From assembly GCA_029975965.1 (NCBI GenBank), contig JARKOV010000167.1, positions 1-30,774 on the forward strand: a DNA stretch of 30,774 nucleotides, given 5' to 3'. Below are positions 7,799-14,009 of the stretch, piece by piece. The first letter of the stretch is position 1. Each line of letters starts with the position of its first letter. Made by a program: the position numbers and the translations under genes. This stretch comes from Anaerolinea sp. (lineage in GTDB: Bacteria; Chloroflexota; Anaerolineae; Anaerolineales; Anaerolineaceae). The notes below the pieces were generated by a model. It saw only the letters and a program-made list of their open reading frames with translations. It had not been told where the DNA came from and made no database searches.

Positions 7799-8013
7799 CA
7801 ATGACCTCCTTCGTCGCTGAATGCCCTTTTCAGGTGCATGAAGTACCACAAGACCAGGCCGGCTTTGACCAGGGCGACCAGCCAGAGAAATGCGACTGGC
7901 AATTCCTGTGTTCCGATGACGTATTCGACGACCGTCAGCACCGCGAGGGCGATGAACACCAGCACGCCGCGCCGCAGTCCATCCTGTTTTGGGGAAGCTT
8001 GATTATTTTCCAT
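7798..8013 (-). CDS. ctaF: Cytochrome c oxidase subunit IV (small caa3-type membrane subunit)
   Basis: This 71-residue protein has two membrane helices (about 15-34 and 41-60) ending in LVLWYFMHLKRA, the signature of prokaryotic COX4 subunits. It lies 15 nt after ctaD and overlaps ctaE by 4 nt. Its small size is normal for this family. It is an accessory subunit with no cofactor. Confidence 0.92.
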   Translation of the reverse strand: MENNQASPKQDGLRRGVLVFIALAVLTVVEYVIGTQELPVAFLWLVALVKAGLVLWYFMHLKRAFSDEGGH

Positions 8014-8028
8014 GTTAATTCCTTCCGT

Positions 8029-9894
8029 TCAATCAGCCGGCTGAGCGGCCGAGGCTCCGGGTTTTTCGATCTTCACATAACCGGGCGCGTTCTCAAGGCC
8101 GTAATCATACGGATCACCGGTCACGACCACCTCGCCCGCGTAATTGTGGGCAGGCGTGGGGGAGGGGATTTGCCACTCGGGGGAGCGCGATTCCCAGACG
8201 TTGCCCTCGGCCACCTCGCCCCGTTTGGCGCTGCGGAACATGTTGATCAGCAGGATCAGCACCGAGATAGCGACGGCAAACCCGGCGATGGTGATGATGA
8301 TGTTGGGGATCTCGAAGTTCAGCGCGGGATCGTAGTCGGCGATGCGACGGCGCATCCCAAGCAGCCCGATGCGCATCTGGCCCAGCGACATCACCATGAA
8401 GCCGATGAAGAGCAGCCAGAAGTGCCACTTGCCCAGCGTCTCGTTCATCCGCCGCCCGGTGATCTTGGGGTACCAGAAATAGAGCGCGGCAAAGAAGGGG
8501 AAGACATAACCGCCGAACATGGTGGCGTGGAAGTGACCGACGATGTAATAGGTGTCGGTGATGTGCAGGTTGGTCGAAACGGTTCCGGCGATGGGGCCGG
8601 TGATCCCGCCCAGCAGGAAGATGACGATCGCGCCGAGCAGGAAGAGCATCGGCGTTTGGAGGCGCATGCGCCCCTGCCAGATGGTGGCGGTCCAACTGAA
8701 AAATTTTACCCCGGTGGGCACGGCGACGAGTAGGGTGCTGTACATAAAGGGCACGCGCAGGTATTCTTCCATGCCGGCGGCAAACATGTGGTGCGCCCAC
8801 ACCAGGAAACCGACCAGGGCGATGCCGAACGAAGACATCGCCACCCAGCGATACCCAAAGAGGGGCTTGCGCACAAACACCGGAAGGAGCTCACTGATCA
8901 CGCCCAGCCCAGGCAGCACGAAAATGTACACCGCCGGATGGGAATAGAACCAGAAGAGATGCTGGAAGAGGATCGGGTTGCCGCCTTCAGCGGGATCGAA
9001 GAAACCCATGCCGAGCAGGCGCTCAAAAAGCACCAGTTGAAAGGAGAGCCCGATCAACTGGGTGGCGGTCATGGCAATGATCGAGGTGGAGAGCACTGCC
9101 CAGGCCAGGATGGGCATGCGGAAGAAATTCATTTTGGTCGTGCGCATGCGTAAGATGGTGACGATCAGGTTCAATGAGCCAAGGATCGACGACCACCCAA
9201 CGAACCACACCCCCAAGAAGAACATCTGAACGCCCATCGGACCGCGCACCGAAAGCGGCGGATAGCCTGTCCAGCCGGTCTCGAACCCGCCCAGGGCCAG
9301 GCTGAAGACCAGCAACAACGAGCCGGGCACTGCTGCCCAGAAAGAGAGGGCGTTCAAGCGAGGGAAGGCCATATCGTGAGCGCCGATCAGCAAGGGGATG
9401 GTGTAATTCGAGATGGCCGAGATGCCCATCAAGATCGAGGCGATCAGCACCATACCATGCAGCCCGATGAAGGTATTGAACAGGTTAAAGCTGAGGAATT
9501 GCAGGCCCGTTTGGGCCAGCTCGGTGCGGAAAATGAGGGCGAAGGAGCCGCCGGCGACCAGCAGGAACAGGGAGAGGAAAGCGTATTGCACGCCGATGAC
9601 TTTGTGGTCGTAGCTCAAGCCCCAAAAGCGGCGCTGACCTTTTTCGGGTTCGACCGCTTCCGGTTCCTCGACCTCCTCGCCCTTCGCCACGCGAAACCAG
9701 TCGGTGAACGCGCCCAGCGCGACCAGGAAGCTGAGCGCGCTGATGAATCCACCCACCACCCAGGCGGGTTCGGCTTTGTGGGGTTGACCGCTGAGGGCTT
9801 GAATGGCCGAAACCAAACCATACCCGGCGGCCATGCCCAGGATTTGGGCGAGGACGCCGCGGACCATGCCAATCGAGAGGAGTTTTTTCATCAT
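8029..9894 (-). CDS. ctaD: Cytochrome c oxidase subunit I (A2-type heme-copper oxidase) with N-terminal two-helix extension
   Basis: This is a 621-residue protein. ATG 9894 is preceded by AGGAGGA with 6-nt spacing. Residues 1-90 form an extension with two predicted helices (about 11-33 and 44-64) and an acidic linker before the COX1 core starting at GLSYDHKVIG. The core has H146 (low-spin heme), the D-channel pair D174/N181 in GAHDMAFPRLN, and H319 and Y323 in YSHPAVY. The YS in place of the usual Glu marks an A2-type proton channel. CuB ligands are H368/H369 (WAHHM), the K-channel Lys is K397 (PTGVKFFSW), and H454/H456 (GHFHA) bind hemes a3 and a. All catalytic residues are present. The enzyme reduces O2 to water and pumps protons. 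Confidence 0.97.
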   Translation of the reverse strand: MMKKLLSIGMVRGVLAQILGMAAGYGLVSAIQALSGQPHKAEPAWVVGGFISALSFLVALGAFTDWFRVAKGEEVEEPEAVEPEKGQRRFWGLSYDHKVIGVQYAFLSLFLLVAGGSFALIFRTELAQTGLQFLSFNLFNTFIGLHGMVLIASILMGISAISNYTIPLLIGAHDMAFPRLNALSFWAAVPGSLLLVFSLALGGFETGWTGYPPLSVRGPMGVQMFFLGVWFVGWSSILGSLNLIVTILRMRTTKMNFFRMPILAWAVLSTSIIAMTATQLIGLSFQLVLFERLLGMGFFDPAEGGNPILFQHLFWFYSHPAVYIFVLPGLGVISELLPVFVRKPLFGYRWVAMSSFGIALVGFLVWAHHMFAAGMEEYLRVPFMYSTLLVAVPTGVKFFSWTATIWQGRMRLQTPMLFLLGAIVIFLLGGITGPIAGTVSTNLHITDTYYIVGHFHATMFGGYVFPFFAALYFWYPKITGRRMNETLGKWHFWLLFIGFMVMSLGQMRIGLLGMRRRIADYDPALNFEIPNIIITIAGFAVAISVLILLINMFRSAKRGEVAEGNVWESRSPEWQIPSPTPAHNYAGEVVVTGDPYDYGLENAPGYVKIEKPGASAAQPAD

Positions 9895-9908
9895 TCTGAT
9901 TCCTCCTG

Positions 9909-11327
9909 CTATTTGATCGTCTTGATGTATTCGACGATGTCGTTGATTTGATCGTCGGTGAGCAGCGTCTGGTACGTGGCCGGCATCACATTGGCGGCAT
10001 ATCCCTCGGTGATTTGCACGTTGGGTTCCAGGATGGCGCTGCGGAGGTAGGCTTCGTCGGCGGTGGCGGAAGTGCCGTCGGTGAACCGCACCGTTTCGCC
10101 AAACAGTCCCTGCCAGCTTGGGCCGACCAGCTTGCTGCCGTCCACCGAATGGCAGGAAAGGCAACCGGTAGTCTCGGCCCATTTTTTCCCGCGCTCAACC
10201 GGATCGGTCAGCACCGCGCTGACCTGCTCGCCGATCCAGGTGTCGAAGTCGGCCTTGCTGCTCACGATGACCGGGGAGTTCATGTAGGCGTGCGCGCCGC
10301 CACACAATTCGGCGCACATCAGGGTGTAATTGCCGATTTTGGTCGGGGTGATGCGCAACTGCTTGACCAGGTTCTCTCCGGGCAGGGCATCTTGCTTGAC
10401 GCGGAATTCGGGCACCCAAAAGGAGTGGATCACATCACGCGAGGTCAGGCTCAGGAGCACCTGCCGGTCGACCGGCAGGTGAAGCTCACGAGCGGTCACC
10501 CCGTAATCGGTGTACTCAAACGACCAGCCCCACTGGAAACCGACCACCCTCACATTGAGGGGCTGCGCTTCCGCCTGGCGGGTTTCCGCGAGGTTGCGCG
10601 CCCCGAAAAACGAGAAGGCGATCACCGTGCCAAGCGGGATGATCGTCCAGATCACTTCGAGGCGATTGTTGCCCTTGAAATACGCGCCTTCCTTTTTCTC
10701 CCCTGGTTTGCTGCGGAAAACAACCACGCTGTAAAGCACAAAGACCACTATTAATGAAAACAGCAGGGAGATCATGAAGAAATGGGCGTTGAACAGCCGG
10801 TCGATGGTGGCTGCCTGCGTGCTGGCCTCTTCCGGCAAAAGGCCGATCGAGGTCATCAAGAAATACAGCAGGGCAGTCGAGACCACAACCAGCAGTCCCG
10901 CGGTCACGAGGTGTCTAACATTTCCCTTCATAGCGCCACTCCTTGGGAGGGATTGAGATTCGTCTTCTTTCTGCCAGGACAAATTCAGCCAGTCTTCGGC
11001 CTGGGCCGGGGTGAGCGTGCGCCGGTCGTAGACCACTACCGCGCCGCTTTCCTGCAGGGAGACGAGGACGACCTGCATCGAGCGGCTGCCGGTGATGAAA
11101 TGGCTGAGAAATTCTTCGCGGTGGATGGTGCGGTCGTCGTAATCGACGATCACCATATCGGGTTGCCAGGATTCAAGCATGGCGAGGGTTTCCCCCATGC
11201 TACTCGCCAGGTTGAATTCAACGGCATGTTTTCCCCAACGCTCGCCGTATATTTTCTGAAGTCCCTTGCCAAACAATGGATTGGCTGAGGCGATTAACAC
11301 TCGCCGGATGGGTTCTTTTTCCGCCAT
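9909..11327 (-). CDS. ctaC: Cytochrome c oxidase subunit II (caa3-type, CuA plus cytochrome c domain), in frame with an N-terminal receiver-like domain
   Basis: From ATG 11327 (preceded by GGCAGGA) the open frame encodes 472 residues without a stop. Residues 1-132 resemble a response-regulator receiver. Residues 133-472 form a complete subunit II that could start alone at ATG 10931 with AAGGAG upstream (340 residues). Numbered from 10931, there are three hydrophobic segments (about 8-31, 50-72, 91-109). The CuA ligands are H169, C206, E208, C210, H214 and M217. A C-terminal cytochrome c follows, with CLSCH at 257-261 and probable axial M316. Hence the oxidase is caa3-type and accepts electrons through its own heme c. 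The stop lies 14 nt before ctaD. Whether the product is a fusion, a separate subunit II, or both cannot be decided from sequence. Confidence 0.93.
   Translation of the reverse strand: MAEKEPIRRVLIASANPLFGKGLQKIYGERWGKHAVEFNLASSMGETLAMLESWQPDMVIVDYDDRTIHREEFLSHFITGSRSMQVVLVSLQESGAVVVYDRRTLTPAQAEDWLNLSWQKEDESQSLPRSGAMKGNVRHLVTAGLLVVVSTALLYFLMTSIGLLPEEASTQAATIDRLFNAHFFMISLLFSLIVVFVLYSVVVFRSKPGEKKEGAYFKGNNRLEVIWTIIPLGTVIAFSFFGARNLAETRQAEAQPLNVRVVGFQWGWSFEYTDYGVTARELHLPVDRQVLLSLTSRDVIHSFWVPEFRVKQDALPGENLVKQLRITPTKIGNYTLMCAELCGGAHAYMNSPVIVSSKADFDTWIGEQVSAVLTDPVERGKKWAETTGCLSCHSVDGSKLVGPSWQGLFGETVRFTDGTSATADEAYLRSAILEPNVQITEGYAANVMPATYQTLLTDDQINDIVEYIKTIK
10929..10944 (-). promoter_or_regulatory. 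Internal ribosome binding site and ATG for subunit II
   Basis: On the minus strand AAGGAG (10939-10944) is followed by TGGCGCT and ATG (10929-10931). The spacing is ideal, and the new start would begin just before the first membrane helix (MKGNVRHLVTAGLLVV). This site is the main evidence that subunit II may be made without the receiver-like part. Confidence 0.6.
10932..11327 (-). other. Degenerate receiver (pseudo-receiver) region upstream of and in frame with ctaC
   Basis: The 132 residues open with RRVLIASANPLFGKGL, matching the first strand and helix of NarL-type receivers (…DDHPLFRKGL) but with the acidic pair replaced by Ser/Ala. VIVDYDD places an Asp (D62) at the phospho-acceptor position, and VVLVS supplies a Ser at the Thr/Ser position (S90). 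The conserved fifth-strand Lys is missing (AVVVYDRR). The domain probably folds like a receiver but lacks most phosphorylation chemistry. As a separate ORF it would have no stop codon of its own before subunit II. Confidence 0.6.
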
Positions 11328-11454
11328 AGAAAATCCTGCCTGCAAAGCACCGATCTGAATAAGACTGGAATGATCCGCTTTGTATTGTACGGAAACAGAC
11401 AAGGGAATCCTATCCACCGCTGCGAGATAGGCGGGTTATCTTGCCGGAGAGAAA

Positions 11455-11484
11455 GGGTGATTCAACGATCACCCGCCGGCGGGT
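11455..11484 (-). terminator. Overlapping inverted repeats; probable terminator of the kinase-regulator-protease operon
   Basis: Read on the minus strand, GGGTGAT (11468-11474) and ATCACCC (11455-11461) form a 7-bp stem with a 6-nt loop followed by TTTCTCT. The adjoining 14-nt perfect palindrome ACCCGCCGGCGGGT (11471-11484) shares four bases with this stem, so the two structures exclude each other. The position, about 145 nt past the protease stop and upstream of the oxidase genes, also allows an operator role. Confidence 0.45.
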
Positions 11485-11560
11485 TGGTTTGGACGATCGT
11501 GCGCTAGGGGATGCTTAAGCGAGCGCCTGGATGCGCCCGGCGAGATCGGAGAGGTTGTTT

Positions 11561-11585
11561 GCCTGTTAGATAATCGAAGACAGGC
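11561..11585. repeat. Short inverted repeat downstream of the protease gene
   Basis: GCCTGT (11561-11566) and ACAGGC (11580-11585) are separated by 13 nt. No T-tract follows on either strand. It may be a weak hairpin after the protease stop. Confidence 0.3.
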
Positions 11586-11617
11586 AATGCGTGGTCGTCG
11601 TTTTTGCTGTTGTATCG

Positions 11618-13348
11618 TCACCTGCGAACGGCAGGCAAGTAAACCTGGGTCCCGTACAGCACAGCGGGCTGATGCGTAGTTGTGTTCCCGCCGAGGGTGA
11701 CGGTGAGGCTGTACACGCCGCTGGCCTTGGAAGGCGGCTGGACGGTGGCTTCCCAATAGCTTCCCCGGTCAACCACCGCGGTGACACTGGCAAGCGTTCC
11801 CCCGATGGTCACCGTGTACAGGCCAGGCGTGGGCGTTAAGCCGGGATCGTAGGTGCGAAGGGTGATCGGATGCAACGCTCCTGTCTGTCCGGCGTAGGCC
11901 AGTTCGAACTCGTTGGGATATTTCACGTAATACAGGTCGCGCGCCTCGCGAACCGCTTCGCCCGCGTTCAAGATACCCGCGCCGCAATCCTGCAGCACCG
12001 CGCAGGACGACCCGGCGGGGAAGGGAGTGGAGCGCCTCTGGAGCAAGAAGGTGATGCGTTCCAGGGTCAGCTCCGGATTGACGCCCAGCATGAGGGCGAC
12101 CACGCCGCTGACGTGAGGTGCAGCCATGCTGGTGCCCGACTTCGTGCTCATCGTGTAGGTGGCGGGAACCGTCGTGCCGCTGTTGCCAAGCGAGAGGATG
12201 CCGCCATAACTATCGCCGCCCGGTGCGCTGATCTCAACAGCGCTGCCGAAATTGCTGTAATAGGCCCGATTGCCGTACCGGTTGCTGGCAGCCACGGTGA
12301 TCACGCCCTGGCAACCGGCAGGCGCAAAACCGGCGGCATCCAGATTGCTGTTGCCTGCGGCAGCGACGACCACGGCTCCGGTGGTGCGGATTGCGTCGAT
12401 CGTGGATTGGAAGGTGGTGGCGCAGGCGACCTGCCCACCCAGGCTCAAGTTGATCACCCGTGCCGGGTTGGCGTTTGCTGGGGCGCCGGGCACACTCAAA
12501 CCCGCCGCCCAACGCGCAGCGGAGGTGATGTCCGACAGGTACCCTGCGCCACAAATGCCCAGCGCGCGAACGGCAAGGATGCGGTTGGTCCAGGTGACCC
12601 CCGCCACATAGGAGCCGTTGTTCGAGCTGGCTCCGATGGTCCCGGCAACGTGCAACCCATGCCAGGAACTGGTGGTGATCTGGCATTGGCTGCCATAGGT
12701 GCCTGGGTCGCTCGGGTCGTCATCCCAACCCGGGGTCAGATCGCGGTCGTAGGCAAGCGAGACAAAGTCGTATCCGGGTACCAGGCGCGCCGCCAGGTCG
12801 GGATGGGGCAGGGAACCGCCGTCAACCACGGCGATCACCACCCCTTCGACCCCTGTGGTGATATCCCAGGCGGGCGGCAGGTTGGCGCCGTAATTACTGG
12901 CAGCCAGCCCGTAATGCCATTGCGAAGGGTAACTCGGATCGTTCGGGGTGAGCTGAGCGGTCAAGATGGCATCCGGTTCTGCGTATGCCACGGCGGGGTC
13001 GGCCGTCAGCGCGCGGGCGATCTCCATGACCTGTGTGTAAGGCAGAGCCTGCTCAAATTGCAGGACATGCCGCCCTTCACCGAGCTGGCGGGTGTAGGTC
13101 AACTGTATGCCGGCCACCTGGCTGAGCGCGTCCAGTTGGTCTGCCTGGAGCGGCCCGGCAACGAACCGTTGAACACCGCCAACGGGGTTGTATTGGAGGA
13201 TAATCCGGTCGGTCGGCAAGGGCTCGAATGATGGGTTGGGGAGCTCAGGTGGGGGCTCTTGCGCAGGGACGGCTGCTTGAACAGGCCCAATGCCCACCAA
13301 TACCATTAAAATCCCAAGGGCAACCAGTAATCCTTTGCGTGAGCTCAT
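11618..13348 (-). CDS. Secreted subtilisin-like serine protease (peptidase family S8)
   Basis: This is a 576-residue protein. A signal peptide (about 1-25, ending near VQAA) is followed by an I9-like propeptide (about 46-130) and the S8 catalytic domain. The triad is D176 (VIAVVDGG), H230 (SWHGLHVAGT) and S407 (SGTSMAAPHVSG), with the oxyanion N333 in AAAGNSN. Cysteines C222, C266, C309, C346, C449 and C455 could form disulfides outside the cell. A C-terminal beta domain (about 485-565) precedes the end VYLPAVRR. ATG 13348 lies 4 nt after the response-regulator stop, so it is probably translationally coupled to the two-component genes. It degrades or processes extracellular proteins; the target is unknown. 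Confidence 0.95.
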   Translation of the reverse strand: MSSRKGLLVALGILMVLVGIGPVQAAVPAQEPPPELPNPSFEPLPTDRIILQYNPVGGVQRFVAGPLQADQLDALSQVAGIQLTYTRQLGEGRHVLQFEQALPYTQVMEIARALTADPAVAYAEPDAILTAQLTPNDPSYPSQWHYGLAASNYGANLPPAWDITTGVEGVVIAVVDGGSLPHPDLAARLVPGYDFVSLAYDRDLTPGWDDDPSDPGTYGSQCQITTSSWHGLHVAGTIGASSNNGSYVAGVTWTNRILAVRALGICGAGYLSDITSAARWAAGLSVPGAPANANPARVINLSLGGQVACATTFQSTIDAIRTTGAVVVAAAGNSNLDAAGFAPAGCQGVITVAASNRYGNRAYYSNFGSAVEISAPGGDSYGGILSLGNSGTTVPATYTMSTKSGTSMAAPHVSGVVALMLGVNPELTLERITFLLQRRSTPFPAGSSCAVLQDCGAGILNAGEAVREARDLYYVKYPNEFELAYAGQTGALHPITLRTYDPGLTPTPGLYTVTIGGTLASVTAVVDRGSYWEATVQPPSKASGVYSLTVTLGGNTTTHQPAVLYGTQVYLPAVRR

Positions 13349-13352
13349 CCGG

Positions 13353-14009
13353 TTATTTTCTGTGGATTAATCCCAGTTGGGTGGCTTTTCCCACGGCTTC
13401 GGTGCGGTTTGAGGCTTCGAGTTTGTTCAGGATGTGGCGAATGTGGGTCTTGACCGTGTTCTCGGAGATAAAGAGGCGCGTGGCGATCTGTTGCGTGGTG
13501 AGACCGTCTGCCAGGCAGACCATCACCTCCAGCTCGCGCTCGCTGAGCAAAGCCGCCGGGGGTTGGACCAATGAATGCGAAACGGCGTCCAGGACCGTCC
13601 CAACAATCTCTGGAGATAGCGCTCCTTTGCCTTGAGCCACGTTGAGCAGCGCCTGTCGCAGCTCCTCTGGCTCGGTGTTTTTCAAGATGTACCCGTTGGC
13701 GCCGGCGCGAATGGCGGCGAGCAGGTCATTGTCGTCCTGAGAGATGGTCAGCATGAGGATGCGCACGTCGCTCTTCTGCCGGCGGAGGGTCTGGACGAGC
13801 TGAATGCCGTCCATCCTGGGCATGTTGACATCCAACAGAAGGATATCGGGGCGGGCCGACTCGATCATTGCCAGCGCCTCCAGGCCATCGCTGGCCTGCC
13901 CGACGACCTCGAACTCGGGCATATCTGCGAGCAAGCCAACCAATCCGCGCCGGAAGAGCACGTGGTCGTCGATGACTGCCAGGCGAACGCGGTTTGATGT
14001 GCCTTTCAT
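13353..14009 (-). CDS. NarL/FixJ-type response regulator
   Basis: This is a 218-residue protein. The receiver domain has D14/D15, the phospho-acceptor D60 (LLLDVNMPRMDG), T88 and K110, so all switch residues are intact. A LuxR-type helix-turn-helix occupies about 150-212 (LSERELEVMVCLADGLTTQQIATRLFIS, shortened: ELEVM...GLTTQQIA...ISENTVKTHIRHIL). It starts with ATG 14009, overlapping the kinase stop as ATGA. The partner kinase is immediately upstream and the protease 4 nt downstream. It presumably activates its own operon and other targets as a phosphorylated dimer. Confidence 0.96.
   Translation of the reverse strand: MKGTSNRVRLAVIDDHVLFRRGLVGLLADMPEFEVVGQASDGLEALAMIESARPDILLLDVNMPRMDGIQLVQTLRRQKSDVRILMLTISQDDNDLLAAIRAGANGYILKNTEPEELRQALLNVAQGKGALSPEIVGTVLDAVSHSLVQPPAALLSERELEVMVCLADGLTTQQIATRLFISENTVKTHIRHILNKLEASNRTEAVGKATQLGLIHRK

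Larger units (their letters stand above)
11328..11617. other. Intergenic region upstream of the oxidase operon
   Basis: About 290 nt separate the protease stop from the oxidase operon start. The region holds the hairpins listed separately at 11455-11484 and 11561-11585. A weak minus-strand -10-like TACAAT lies in the inverse of 11385-11390, without a convincing -35. The operon promoter should be here but I cannot fix it. Confidence 0.5.

Noticed and set aside
7738..8733. A 331-codon plus-strand open frame over ctaF and the end of ctaD
   Set aside because: It is antisense to well-defined oxidase subunits and its product is His/Asp/Gly-rich with no recognisable domain.
8980..9000. Missing Glu in the HPxVY region of subunit I as a sign of an inactive oxidase
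   Set aside because: YSHPAVY is the normal A2-type pattern, and all heme and copper ligands plus the K-channel Lys are present.
11870..13231. A 453-codon open frame on the plus strand opposite the protease gene
   Set aside because: It is antisense to a clear S8 protease with a complete catalytic triad, and its translation is low-complexity Gly/Arg/Ala-rich with no motif. GC-rich codon bias explains it.
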